Positions 14,784 through 22,580 of a stretch of DNA of 64,000 bases are shown here, one piece after another (the first letter of the stretch is position 1; the number at the start of each line of letters is the position of its first letter). This DNA is from Actinomadura luteofluorescens (GTDB lineage Bacteria; Actinomycetota; Actinomycetes; Streptosporangiales; Streptosporangiaceae): NCBI RefSeq assembly GCF_013409365.1, contig NZ_JACCBA010000001.1:2232001-2296000 (forward strand). Reading direction: 5' to 3'. The position numbers and the translations under genes are program-made. Under the pieces are notes generated by a model. It searched no databases. It saw only the letters and a list, made by a program, of their open reading frames with translations, and had not been told where the DNA came from.

Positions 14784-16295
14784 TCAGAAGCCGCAGGCCC
14801 TGCCGTTCAGCTCGCAGGACTTCGGGGTGGCCGCCGTTCCGGCCGCGCCGAACTGGACGTCCCACGTCGCGCCGGGCTGGATCGGGGGCACGCCGTCCAG
14901 GTTCCTGATCTCGACGGTGGAGCCGCCGTGCACGAGCCGGGCGCCCCAGATGTTCTTCACGTCCGCGCCAGGCGACTTGAACGTCAGCTTCCACGCCTTC
15001 AGGGGTTTCCTGGTGCGGTTCGTGATGACCATCTTGCCCTCGAAGTACCCGCTGTCCTGCTGGACGAGCTGGTAGGTGATGCCCTTGCCCTGGACGAGCG
15101 GCCCGATGGGGGCGGTGGTCACCGGGGGCGGCGCGGCGGGCTGCCCGCCCGGCTGCTGGCCGCCCGGCTGGTTCGTGGGGGCACCGGACTGCGGGGGCGT
15201 CGCGGGCGCGCCGCCGCCGGGCGAGGGCGTGCCGGGGGACGCCGGTCCCGTGCCGCCCGGCGTCGCCGGAGTGCTCGCCGCCGGGGACTTCTGGTCGGCG
15301 GCCTTGCCCTTCGTCTCGGAGCCGCTGCCGAGCATCAGCACCACGACGCCGATCAGGACGAGCACCACCACCAGGGCGATCAGCAGGAGGAGGACCATCG
15401 GCCGCCGCGAGCGGGACGGCGGCTGCCCGCCACCAGGGCCGCCGGGCAGCCCTCCGGACGGCGAGGCCATCGCGGGCGGCGGCATCGGCGGGGCGGACGC
15501 CCCGTGGTGCGGGGGCATCGTGCTCTGGGCGGGAGGCTGCGCCCCGGGCGTTCCGTAGGCGAACGCCGGGCCGCTCTCCGACTGGTTCACCGTCTCGTCG
15601 CCGGAGGCGAACTGCTCCGTCCACGGCGCCTCGGCGGGCATCGGGGCGGCCGCCGCCTGGGCGGCGACCTGCGCGGGCGGCGCCTGCTCCGAAGGCTGCA
15701 TCTGCTCCGGGACGAGGTTCGGCCCCGGGACGGGTTCCCGGTACGGAGCGGGAGGCGGGGCGTACACCACCGCCGGGTTCGCGGCCTGCTCGAAGGCGGC
15801 CGGCTGCGCCGGCGGCGGGACGGCCGGAGCGGCCTGAGGCGGGACGGCCGGGGTGGGCTTGGAGGGCTTGGAGGGCTGCTCCATGGGGATGTCGGCGAAG
15901 GTGACCGGCGGCTGGAACGCGGTCACGTCCAGCTCGTCCACGGTGTCCGCGGGCGGCTGCTTCTGGAAGGCGACGGCCGGGCCGTCCCGGAGCGTGGTGT
16001 CGAAGTCGTCCTCCGGCTCGTCGCCCGGACCGTCCTGGTACGTCGACTCCAGATCGTCCTCGGGGTCGTCGGCGGGAAGGTCCTGGATCGCCACGCCGTC
16101 CATTTGGGGGACGTCATGGGTCGTGACGTCGCCGTCGAAGAGGTCGTCCACCAGATCGTCGGCGGCCGGTACGGCCGCGGTCCCCGGCCGGGCCGGTTCT
16201 CCGGGCGCGGCGGACTTCCTGGTGACGCCGAACTCTGCGGTCGTCTTGTGGTCCGGGGGCACGTACCCGGAGTCCTCGCCGCTCAACTCGTCCAC
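14784..16295 (-). CDS. Membrane-anchored protein with C-terminal CBM2-like domain
   Basis: 503 aa. Residues 1-~280 are acidic, then Pro/Ala-rich and probably disordered, with repeated D-E-P-E-D-D segments. One transmembrane helix follows, RRPMVLLLLIALVVVLVLIGVVVLML (~285-310), then a Gly/Pro/Thr linker (~315-395) and a domain at ~400-503: YQLVQQDSGYFEGKMVITNRT, then RKPLKAWKLTFKSPGADVKN, with STVEIRNLDGVPPIQPGATW and a terminal Cys pair CELNGRAC. This matches the carbohydrate-binding module 2 pattern (W-G-F, N-T-G, W-T-x-F, G-S-V, I-P-G). The CBM would be outside, the acidic tail inside. No catalytic domain is fused, so it may present the cell on polysaccharide. GTG start at 16295 is tentative. 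Confidence 0.65.
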   Translation of the reverse strand: MDELSGEDSGYVPPDHKTTAEFGVTRKSAAPGEPARPGTAAVPAADDLVDDLFDGDVTTHDVPQMDGVAIQDLPADDPEDDLESTYQDGPGDEPEDDFDTTLRDGPAVAFQKQPPADTVDELDVTAFQPPVTFADIPMEQPSKPSKPTPAVPPQAAPAVPPPAQPAAFEQAANPAVVYAPPPAPYREPVPGPNLVPEQMQPSEQAPPAQVAAQAAAAPMPAEAPWTEQFASGDETVNQSESGPAFAYGTPGAQPPAQSTMPPHHGASAPPMPPPAMASPSGGLPGGPGGGQPPSRSRRPMVLLLLIALVVVLVLIGVVVLMLGSGSETKGKAADQKSPAASTPATPGGTGPASPGTPSPGGGAPATPPQSGAPTNQPGGQQPGGQPAAPPPVTTAPIGPLVQGKGITYQLVQQDSGYFEGKMVITNRTRKPLKAWKLTFKSPGADVKNIWGARLVHGGSTVEIRNLDGVPPIQPGATWDVQFGAAGTAATPKSCELNGRACGF

Positions 16296-16370
16296 CTTCC
16301 ACTGACGCCGATCTCATGGAGTCCGACGACCGGCGCGACGGATCGGTTCGCCACCCGCCCCGCGAAGGTG

Positions 16371-16739
16371 TCAGCCGGCGGGGGCAGGTTCGAGTCCGCG
16401 GCGCGCGGCCTGCCGCATCTGCCGGTTGAGCGTAGCGGTGATCAGCTCGATCGCGTCGGGAGTGGTGGCGTCCTGCGCGCCGCTGAGCCAACGGGTCGCC
16501 TCCGCCAGCAGCTCGTCGGCGGCGTGGTCGGCCCCGGCGTCGGCCATCCGTCCGAGAACGGCGCCGAGCCGCAGCGCGGCGTCGGCGCTCCCGGACTCGG
16601 CCGCCCGCCGGTACCAGTGGGCCGCCTGCTCCAGGCGGCCCTCGCGCTCGTACGTCTCGCCGAGACCGAACGCCACGTCGGCCCAGGTGCCGTCCGTGGG
16701 ACGCCCAAGATCCTCGGGGCTCCAGGGTCGGATGGGCAT
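16371..16739 (-). CDS. TPR/Sel1-like repeat protein
   Basis: 122 aa. Contains a Sel1/TPR-type pair: ADVAFGLGETYEREGRLEQA then AHWYRRAAESGSADAALRLGAVLGRMADAGADHAADELLAEATRWLSGA (~20-90), with the A-x-x-L-G-x-x-Y and W-Y-R-R-A-A-E-x-G signatures. No catalytic domain and no signal peptide; likely a small interaction protein. It lies 75 bp upstream of the CBM2 membrane gene in the same direction and may be cotranscribed. Confidence 0.7.
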   Translation of the reverse strand: MPIRPWSPEDLGRPTDGTWADVAFGLGETYEREGRLEQAAHWYRRAAESGSADAALRLGAVLGRMADAGADHAADELLAEATRWLSGAQDATTPDAIELITATLNRQMRQAARRGLEPAPAG

Positions 16740-17002
16740 ACGATCACTCCGGCAGGTCGGTCACGGGACGTCGGTTCACAGGGGCAGGGATTCTACGGGG
16801 ACACGGCGCGCGGGAACCTCGCACGTGCCGTGCACCTTCCTATAGTGGATCCTTCAACTGAAATCCGCTACCGGTTTCGTCGCTTTGACGAACTTTCTAC
16901 GTAACCGCGCCAATACTCACGGAAAGATGCTCGTTCGGTCGAACGGGCGAGACCACTCCCCGTGTGTCCGCGGATACGGGCGCGACACGTCCCACGGCAG
17001 GG
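16740..17002. other. Intergenic region with a short hairpin
   Basis: 263 bp with no supported gene. It holds an AT-richer stretch (TATAGTGGATCC, 16851-16862) that may serve as a promoter region for the minus-strand TPR gene, and a CGTTCG-GT-CGAACG dyad (16932-16945) that may terminate the GNAT transcript, whose stop is at 17003, on the minus strand. Confidence 0.4.
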
Positions 17003-17281
17003 TTAACGCACCAGATCCTTGTAATCCGGGTGCCTTAGGATCCACTTCTTGATGAACGGGCACAGCGGGACGACCGACAGGCCCTGGGAGCGGACGTCGT
17101 CCAGGGCGCCGCGGGCCAGCGCGCTTCCCACGCCCTTGCCCTCGAAGGCGGAGTCGACCTCGGTGTGGGTGAAGACGACGGCGCCCTCGCCCCGCTCGTA
17201 CTCGGCGAATCCGGCGAGGTCGCCGTCCAGCCTGATCTCGTAGCGGCCCTGCTCGGCGTTGTCGGTGATCTCAGTGCTCAT
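17003..17281 (-). CDS. Small GNAT-family N-acetyltransferase (YjdJ-like)
   Basis: 92 aa, matching the short GCN5-like group. Acetyl-CoA-binding motif A is VFTHTEVDSAFEGKGVGSAL then ARGALDDVRSQGLSVVPLCPF (~35-75); GKGVGSAL is the pyrophosphate loop, and VPLCPFIKKWILRHPDYKDL is the family's closing signature. Substrate unknown. ATG at 17281. It ends 37 bp downstream of, and in the same direction as, cimA, so it may be its operon partner. Confidence 0.85.
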   Translation of the reverse strand: MSTEITDNAEQGRYEIRLDGDLAGFAEYERGEGAVVFTHTEVDSAFEGKGVGSALARGALDDVRSQGLSVVPLCPFIKKWILRHPDYKDLVR

Positions 17282-17317
17282 GCCCTGATAATGCCCGCGC
17301 CCGCGAGGAGATTCCCG

Positions 17318-18895
17318 TCAGCCCGCCTCGTAGCCGGCGCGGAGCAGGCAGTAGGTGACGGCCTCCTCCAGGGCCTGCCAGGACGCGGCGATGACGTTGT
17401 CCTCGACGCCGACCGTCCCCCACTCACGCTCACCGTCGCCGGACTCGACGAGGACCCGGGTCCGCGCGTCGGTGCCGTGCGCGCCCTCCAGGATGCGGAC
17501 CTTGTAGTCGACCAGCTCCAGCCGCGCCAGTTCCGGGTAGAGGCGGCCGAGCGCGATCCGCAGCGCGTTGTCGAGGGCGTTGACGGGGCCGTTGCCCTCG
17601 CCGGTCGCGATGATCCGCTCGCCCTTGGCGTGCAGCTTGACGGTGGCCTCGCTGATCATCGACCCGTCCGGGCGGCGCTCCACGATCGACCGCCACGACT
17701 CGACCTCGAAGTGCCGCTGCCGGACGCCGGTCAGCTCCTCGCGCAGCAGCAGCTCGAACGAGGCGTCCGCGGCCTCGAAGGTGTAGCCGGTGGACTCCAG
17801 CTCCTTCACCCTGTCCACGACGGCCTTGGCCTTCTCGCCGGACAGGTCGTAGCCGAGCTCGCGGCCCTTCAGCTCGACCGACGCGCGCCCGGCCATGCTG
17901 GACACCAGCATCCGCATGTCGTTGCCGACGGCGGCCGGGTCGATGTGCTGGTAGAGGTCGGGGTCGATCTTCACCGCGGACGCGTGCAGCCCGGCCTTGT
18001 GCGCGAACGCGGACACGCCCACGTACGGCTGCTGCGAACTCGGCGCGACGTTGGTGACCTCGGAGACGGCGTGCGCGATCCGCGTCATCTCGGCGAGCTG
18101 GGCGTCCGAGACGAGGCTCATGCCCCGCTTGAGCTGGAGGTTCCCGACGACGGTGAACAGGTTGGCGTTGCCGCTGCGCTCCCCGTACCCGTTCGCGCAG
18201 CCCTGGACGTGCGTCGCGCCCGCCCGGACGGCGGCGAGCGTGTTGGCGACCGCGCAGCCGGAGTCGTCGTGGCAGTGGATGCCGACGCGGACGCCGTGGC
18301 CGACGACCTCGTGCACGACCTCGGCGAGCTCGTCCGGCAGCATGCCGCCGTTGGTGTCGCAGAGCGCGACGACGTCGGCGCCGGCCTCGGCGGCGGTGCG
18401 GACGGCCTCCAGCGCGTAGGCGCGGTTGGCCTTGTGGCCGTCGAAGAAGTGCTCGGCGTCCAGGAAGACCCGTTGGCCCTCCGCACGCAGGTGGGAGACC
18501 GTGTCGCGGATCATCGCGAGGTTCTCCTCCAGGGTGGTGCGGAGGGCCAGCTCGACGTGCCTGTCGTGACTCTTGGCGACCAGGGTCACGACGGACGCGC
18601 CCGAGTCGCGCAGGGCGGCGACCTGGGGGTCGTCGGCCGCCTTCACCCCGGCCCGGCGGGTCGCGCCGAACGCGGTGAGCTGCGCGTGCCTCAGGTCGAG
18701 CTCTGTTCGAGCCCGCCTGAAGAACTCGGTGTCCTTGGGGTTGGCGCCCGGCCAGCCGCCCTCGATGAAGCCGACGCCCAGGTCGTCCAGATGTCGCGCG
18801 ACCGCGAGCTTGTCGGGCACGGAGAGGTTGAGCCCCTCCTGCTGCGAGCCGTCGCGCAGGGTGGTGTCGTAGACGTGGAACGCGTCGCCTTGCAT
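17318..18895 (-). CDS. cimA: Citramalate synthase
   Basis: 525 aa. Condenses pyruvate with acetyl-CoA to (R)-citramalate, the threonine-independent entry to isoleucine synthesis. The HMGL-like TIM barrel starts FHVYDTTLRDGSQQEGLNLS (metal Asp and catalytic Arg), has VVALCDTNGGMLPDEL (~170) and metal His pair GIHCHDDSGCAVANTL (~200). The C-terminal LeuA-like allosteric domain (~400-520) includes VKLHAKGERIIATGEGNGPVNALDNALR. Homocitrate and isopropylmalate synthases are the alternatives; the length and DTTLRDGSQQEG favour citramalate synthase. ATG at 18895 with a GGGGG site. It is preceded by a full leader-peptide attenuator, so it is regulated by branched-chain aminoacyl-tRNA supply. Confidence 0.9.
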   Translation of the reverse strand: MQGDAFHVYDTTLRDGSQQEGLNLSVPDKLAVARHLDDLGVGFIEGGWPGANPKDTEFFRRARTELDLRHAQLTAFGATRRAGVKAADDPQVAALRDSGASVVTLVAKSHDRHVELALRTTLEENLAMIRDTVSHLRAEGQRVFLDAEHFFDGHKANRAYALEAVRTAAEAGADVVALCDTNGGMLPDELAEVVHEVVGHGVRVGIHCHDDSGCAVANTLAAVRAGATHVQGCANGYGERSGNANLFTVVGNLQLKRGMSLVSDAQLAEMTRIAHAVSEVTNVAPSSQQPYVGVSAFAHKAGLHASAVKIDPDLYQHIDPAAVGNDMRMLVSSMAGRASVELKGRELGYDLSGEKAKAVVDRVKELESTGYTFEAADASFELLLREELTGVRQRHFEVESWRSIVERRPDGSMISEATVKLHAKGERIIATGEGNGPVNALDNALRIALGRLYPELARLELVDYKVRILEGAHGTDARTRVLVESGDGEREWGTVGVEDNVIAASWQALEEAVTYCLLRAGYEAG

Positions 18896-18929
18896 GTGAG
18901 AACCCCCAGGGGGATCAGCGCCAGGGCAC

Positions 18930-18960
18930 AAAAAAGACCCCTCACGGACGTGAGAGGTCT
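18930..18960 (-). terminator. Attenuator terminator of cimA
   Basis: On the minus strand AGACCTCTCACG-TC-CGTGAGGGGTCT (18960-18935) followed by six T (18935-18930). It is an intrinsic terminator located between the leader peptide and cimA, 35 bp before the cimA ATG, so it can only work as a conditional attenuator. Confidence 0.85.
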
Positions 18961-18995
18961 GCGCGCCGGCGGTGTCCCGTTAGCTGCCGGCGCGC
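18961..18995 (-). promoter_or_regulatory. Pause hairpin of the cimA attenuator
   Basis: Perfect 10-bp stem GCGCGCCGGC/GCCGGCGCGC; the 5' arm (18995-18986) is inside the leader ORF just before its stop, and the 3' arm (18970-18961) directly abuts the terminator. A ribosome stalled on the upstream Leu-Val-Ile-Ile codons would change this pairing. Confidence 0.8.
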
Positions 18996-19024
18996 CAGCC
19001 GATAATCACGAGGCTGTGGCGCAT
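18980..19024 (-). CDS. cimA leader peptide MRHSLVIIGWRAGS
   Basis: 14 codons plus TAA. The four consecutive codons CTC GTG ATT ATC encode Leu-Val-Ile-Ile, exactly the end products of the pathway controlled by cimA, which marks it as a ribosome-mediated attenuation leader. ATT is rare in this genome's third-position style. The stop codon lies in the loop of the pause hairpin. Actinobacterial ilv/leu leaders of this kind have been predicted before; I do not know of one described for cimA. Confidence 0.85.
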   Translation of the reverse strand: MRHSLVIIGWRAGS

Positions 19025-19067
19025 GATGCGCTCATCATGCCACATGGTCCATGGATTTGGGACATCC

Positions 19068-19084
19068 GTCTCACATACTGGGAC
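19068..19084. promoter_or_regulatory. GTCTCA-N5-TGGGAC box upstream of the cimA leader
   Basis: Imperfect dyad GTCTCA-CATAC-TGGGAC, 44 bp before the leader ATG. The same box, GTCTCA-TATGT-CGAGAC, lies 51 bp before the ilvB leader (38395-38411), and two GTCTCA boxes precede leuB (22544 and 22564). Candidate operator of a shared branched-chain regulator, possibly of the IclR-type NdgR/LtbR family; this link is inference. Confidence 0.55.
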
Positions 19085-19280
19085 GTCGATCGTCCGTGCC
19101 GGCGGCGCCCCGGCCAGCACGGAGTCATATCTCGCTTTTCTCCACTTGGAGTTCATTGCGCGACAAAAAACGATTGCCGAGCAAAGGATGGCGAGAATGC
19201 ATTCCTTACCTCGAAATGCACTTGCGCTGTCACGGTAAAACGATTAATGATCGCACTGTCCGCCGGAGGAAGGGGATCCG

Positions 19281-19520
19281 ATGAGCGGCGAACCGGTCCG
19301 CGGGACGGTGGCGTCCTGGGACGACGAGGCCGGCTGGGGGGTGCTGGTCTCACCCGACGTGCCCGGCGAGGTCTGGGCACACTTCTCGGTCGTGCGCGCC
19401 GAACCGGGCGCCTTCGCCTCCCTCGATCCGGGCGAAGGCGTGCTCTTCACCTGGGAGGAGGCCGAACAGGACGGCTACGCCTACCGCGCGCTGGACGTGC
19501 GGTCGGCCGGCCGCGGCTGA
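19281..19520 (+). CDS. Cold-shock-like domain protein
   Basis: 79 aa. CSD-like OB fold: RGTVASWDDEAGWGVLVSPDVPGEVWAHFSVV, corresponding to the CspA start (G.VKWF...kGfGFI......D.FVHfS.i), then LDPGEGVLFTWEEAEQDGYAYRALDVR. The RNP1 (KGFGFI) and RNP2 (VFVHF) aromatics are partly replaced (AGWGVL and VWAHF), so nucleic-acid binding may be weak. ATG at 19281 with GGAGGAAGGGG just upstream. It is divergent from cimA, across a 256-bp region. Confidence 0.78.
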   Translation: MSGEPVRGTVASWDDEAGWGVLVSPDVPGEVWAHFSVVRAEPGAFASLDPGEGVLFTWEEAEQDGYAYRALDVRSAGRG

Positions 19521-19597
19521 GCACCGGGGCGGCGGACTGATCGCGTCCGTCCACCCGCCGTGGGGGACGGCGAACCTTTTCGAGGGGAATTCCTGGA

Positions 19598-20152
19598 ATG
19601 CGTATGCACACATTCGGCCGGACCGCGGCCGCTTCCGGAACGGCGCTGGTGATGGCGCTCGGCTCCGTGTCCGCCGCGTCCGCGGCCGAGCGCCCGGAAC
19701 GCGCCGCGCCCATCCACCACTACGTGTTCACGAAACGGCACCAGTCGTTCGCCTACCACGACTCGGTCGGCTCGTTCCACGCGCAGGTGAGGCTGACCGG
19801 GCCGCACTCCAGGCGCTACCCGATGCCGTGGGTCTTCCGCATCACCAGCGCGAAGCTGCGGTCGATCGCCCGCGGCAACGCCGTCTGCACGGCGACCGGG
19901 CTGAACGGCCGGTACCACGACCGGCACGTCGTCCCCGTCGGCTACTACTGGCACTCCACGGTCGCCCCGCACCGGGCCCGGAAGGTGTACACGCTCTCGG
20001 GCACCTGCACCTTCGCGGTGCAGGTCGGCGGGCGGCCCGGCCGCGCCTTCGTCGGCTTCTCGTTCCACTACGCCGTCAACCCGTCCTCGCGGGGCGCCGC
20101 CCCGGCGAGCACGGGTCCGGCCGTCACGACGTCGGTGCACATCCGCCACTGA
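19598..20152 (+). CDS. Secreted protein of unknown function
   Basis: 184 aa. An N-terminal signal peptide is clear: MRMHTFGRTAAASGTALVMA then LGSVSAASA, cleavage before AERPER (~residue 30). The mature part is beta-rich, basic and aromatic (HHYVFTKRHQSFAYHDSVG, FHYAVNPSS), with two Cys (NAVCTATG and SGTCTFAVQ) about 53 residues apart that could form a disulfide. I do not recognise the family. Start ATG 19598, with GAGGGG 12 bp upstream; ATG at 19604 is an alternative. It lies 77 bp after the cold-shock-like gene and ends at a shared bidirectional terminator with ilvE. Confidence 0.72.
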   Translation: MRMHTFGRTAAASGTALVMALGSVSAASAAERPERAAPIHHYVFTKRHQSFAYHDSVGSFHAQVRLTGPHSRRYPMPWVFRITSAKLRSIARGNAVCTATGLNGRYHDRHVVPVGYYWHSTVAPHRARKVYTLSGTCTFAVQVGGRPGRAFVGFSFHYAVNPSSRGAAPASTGPAVTTSVHIRH

Positions 20153-20159
20153 CCGGCCC

Positions 20160-20194
20160 GGCGGCGCGCGCGCCCGTCGCGAGCGCGCGCCGCC
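20160..20194. terminator. Bidirectional hairpin between the secreted protein and ilvE genes
   Basis: Perfect 12-bp stem GGCGGCGCGCGC (20160-20171) with GCGCGCGCCGCC (20183-20194), 7 bp after one stop and 10 bp after the other, no U-tract on either side. Confidence 0.65.
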
Positions 20195-20204
20195 GGCGCA
20201 CCGA

Positions 20205-21308
20205 TCAGACGATCTTGTGGACCCACCCGTAGGGGTCGGGACGGGTGCCGTACTGGATGCCGACCAGCTCCTGGCGCAGCCGCATCGAGATCTCGCCGGG
20301 CTCGCCGTCGCCGATCGTCCACTCGCGGTCCCGGCCCTTGACCCGGCCGACCGGGCTGATGATCGCGGCGGTGCCGCAGCCGAACACCTCGGTGATCTCC
20401 CCGGAGGCGCAGCCCGCCTCCCACTCGTCGATGCTGATCTTGCCTTCCTCGGTGGGGACGCCGAGGTCGGGCGCCAGCTTGAGCATCGAGTCGCGGGTGA
20501 CGCCGGCGAGCAGGGTGCCGGTGAGCGCGGGGGTGAGCAGCCGGGCCCGCGCGCCGGAGCCGTAGACGAACATGAGGTTCATCGAGCCGACCTCCTCGAC
20601 CCAGCGGTGCTCCACCGCGTCGAGCCAGACGACCTGGTCGCAGCCCTGCGCGACGGCCTCGGCCTGGCCGGCGAAGGACGCGGCGTAGTTGCCGCCGAAC
20701 TTGGCCTCCCCGGTGCCGCCGGGCGCCGCGCGGGTGTAGTCCTGCGACAGCCACACCGAGACGGGCTTGATGCCGCGCGGGTAGTAGAGGCCGGACGGGG
20801 ACGCGATGACCATGAAGAGGAACTCGTGGGCCGGGCTGTTGACGCCGAGCGCGCGGGTGGTGGCGATCATGAAGGGCCGCAGGTAGAGGCTGTGCCCCTC
20901 GGTGTCGGGCACCCAGTCCTTGTCGGTGCGGACGAGCAGCTCGACGGCGTCGACGAACAGCTGCTCGGGGATCTCCGGCATCGCCATCCGCCGGGCGGAC
21001 CGGTTCATCCGCGCCGCGTTCATGTACGGCCGGAAGGTGACGATCGAGCCGTCCGGCTGCCGGTAGGCCTTGAGGCCCTCGAAGAGCTCCTGGGCGTAGT
21101 GGAACACCTGCGAGGCCGGGTCCATCGGGATCGGCCCGTAGGGCTCCAGCTTCGCGTCGTACCAGCCGCGCTCGGCCGAGTACCGGACCGTGACCATGTG
21201 GTCGGTGAAGTACCGGCCGAACCCGGGCTCGGCCAGGATGCGCGCGCGTTCGTCGGCCCCCGTGGGCCGCTCGGTGCGCGTGATCTCGAATTCCAGGGTG
21301 TCGCTCAT
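20205..21308 (-). CDS. ilvE: Branched-chain amino acid aminotransferase
   Basis: 367 aa; PLP fold-type IV. Transfers amino groups between glutamate and the 2-oxo acids of Leu, Ile and Val, the last step of their synthesis. Features: FGRYFTDHMVTVRYSAERGWYDAKLEPYGPI, FHYAQELFEGLKAYR (typical IlvE), EAKFGGNYAASFAGQ with the PLP-binding Lys (~200), and ITEVFGCGTAAIISPVG near the phosphate site. ATG at 21308 with GAGAGGACG upstream; a longer frame to 21374 has no site. It stands alone, not in an operon with leuB. Confidence 0.93.
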   Translation of the reverse strand: MSDTLEFEITRTERPTGADERARILAEPGFGRYFTDHMVTVRYSAERGWYDAKLEPYGPIPMDPASQVFHYAQELFEGLKAYRQPDGSIVTFRPYMNAARMNRSARRMAMPEIPEQLFVDAVELLVRTDKDWVPDTEGHSLYLRPFMIATTRALGVNSPAHEFLFMVIASPSGLYYPRGIKPVSVWLSQDYTRAAPGGTGEAKFGGNYAASFAGQAEAVAQGCDQVVWLDAVEHRWVEEVGSMNLMFVYGSGARARLLTPALTGTLLAGVTRDSMLKLAPDLGVPTEEGKISIDEWEAGCASGEITEVFGCGTAAIISPVGRVKGRDREWTIGDGEPGEISMRLRQELVGIQYGTRPDPYGWVHKIV

Positions 21309-21419
21309 CGCGGTCTCGTCCTCTCGCGGATCGCCCAGGCGGCCCCATCGCCGCATCGGCTTCCTAGTCCCCATTGTCCTACTTCGTCTAGACCTGCTCC
21401 TCCACGCGCGCGCATACGG

Positions 21420-21451
21420 AAAACCGGGCGCGCCGCGAGGGCACGCCCGGT
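21420..21451 (-). terminator. Intrinsic terminator of leuB
   Basis: On the minus strand ACCGGGCG...CGCCCGGT (arms 21451-21444 and 21430-21423) with an inner CC/GG pair and a TTTT tract (21423-21420), 22 bp after the leuB stop. Confidence 0.75.
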
Positions 21452-21472
21452 CTGGCCGGAGGCGGCGTGCCC

Positions 21473-22522
21473 CTAGCCGGATACTCGCTTGGCGATCGCG
21501 TCGCCGATCTGGGACGTCGACCGGGCGCCCAGCGCGGCGCGCTCGGCCAGGTCGTCCGAGACGGCCTGCTCGACGCGGCGGGCGGCGGCGCCCTCGCCGA
21601 CGTGGTCGAGCAGCATCGCGACCGACAGGATCGTGGCGGTCGGGTCGGCCTTGCCCTGCCCGGCGATGTCGGGGGCGCTGCCGTGGACCGGCTCGAACAT
21701 CGACGGCGCGGTGCGGTCGGGGTTGACGTTCCCGGACGCGGCGAGCCCGATGCCTCCGGCGATCGCGGCGCCGATGTCGGTGATGATGTCGCCGAACAGG
21801 TTGTCGGTGACGATGACGTCGTACCGCCGCGGCTGGCTCACGAAGAACATCGTGGCCGCGTCGACATGGCAGTAGTCGGTCGTGACCTGCGGGTACTCCC
21901 CGGCGACCCGCTTCAGGGTCCGCTGGTAGAGGTCACCGGCGAAGGTGAGCACGTTGTCCTTGTGGACGAGCGTCAGCTTCTTGCGCGGCCGGGACGCCGC
22001 GACCTCGAACGCGTACCGGATGACGCGCTCGACGCCGAAGGCGGTGTTGACGCTCTCCTGCGTCGCGACCTCGTGGGGGGTGCCCTTGCGAAGGACGCCG
22101 CCGACGCCGGTGTAGGGGCCCTCGGTGCCCTCGCGGACCACGACCATGTCGATGTCGTCGGGGGTCACACCGGCCAGCGGGGTGCTGACGCCCGGGAACA
22201 GCTTCACCGGGCGCAGGTTGACGTAGTGGTCCAGCTCGAACCGGGTCCGCAGCAGCAGCCCGCGCTCCAGCGTGCCGCTCGGCACGCTCGGGTCGCCGAC
22301 GGCGCCGAGCAGGATGACCTCCTGCTCGCGCAGCTCGCCCAGGACCGAGTCGGGCAGCGTCTCCCCCGTCCGGTGCCACCGGGCGGCGCCCAGGTCGTAG
22401 GAGGTCTGCTCGAACGTGAGGTCGCCGGACACGGCGTCGAGGACCTTCAGTCCCTCGGCGACCACCTCGGGGCCGATCCCGTCACCCGGGATCACGGCCA
22501 GACGAATGCTGCGCGAAGCCAT
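21473..22522 (-). CDS. leuB: 3-isopropylmalate dehydrogenase
   Basis: 349 aa. NAD-dependent oxidative decarboxylation of 3-isopropylmalate in leucine synthesis. Motifs: [12 protein letters not shown] (start), [26 protein letters not shown] (substrate Arg residues, ~80-105), [25 protein letters not shown] (catalytic Lys, ~187), [30 protein letters not shown] (metal Asp, ~245-270) and [19 protein letters not shown] (NAD). ATG at 22522. Two GTCTCA boxes lie 22-47 bp upstream, as before cimA and ilvB; no attenuator is visible. Confidence 0.95.
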   Translation of the reverse strand: MASRSIRLAVIPGDGIGPEVVAEGLKVLDAVSGDLTFEQTSYDLGAARWHRTGETLPDSVLGELREQEVILLGAVGDPSVPSGTLERGLLLRTRFELDHYVNLRPVKLFPGVSTPLAGVTPDDIDMVVVREGTEGPYTGVGGVLRKGTPHEVATQESVNTAFGVERVIRYAFEVAASRPRKKLTLVHKDNVLTFAGDLYQRTLKRVAGEYPQVTTDYCHVDAATMFFVSQPRRYDVIVTDNLFGDIITDIGAAIAGGIGLAASGNVNPDRTAPSMFEPVHGSAPDIAGQGKADPTATILSVAMLLDHVGEGAAARRVEQAVSDDLAERAALGARSTSQIGDAIAKRVSG

Positions 22523-22543
22523 GGGCGCACTCTACTGCAAACG

Positions 22544-22569
22544 TCTCAGTGCTTGGGCTTCCGTCTCAC
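22544..22569. promoter_or_regulatory. Two GTCTCA boxes upstream of leuB
   Basis: GTCTCA at 22544-22549, followed after 5 bp by TGGGCT, and GTCTCA at 22564-22569, exactly 20 bp apart. These match the half-site found before the cimA and ilvB leaders and are likely operator half-sites of a common regulator. Confidence 0.45.
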
Positions 22570-22580
22570 ATCACGGACAA

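Noticed and set aside
13935..16904. Plus-strand frame of 989 codons
   Set aside because: It is antisense to the FAH, CBM2 and TPR genes and its translation is Arg/Gly/Asp-rich; a GC-driven shadow frame.
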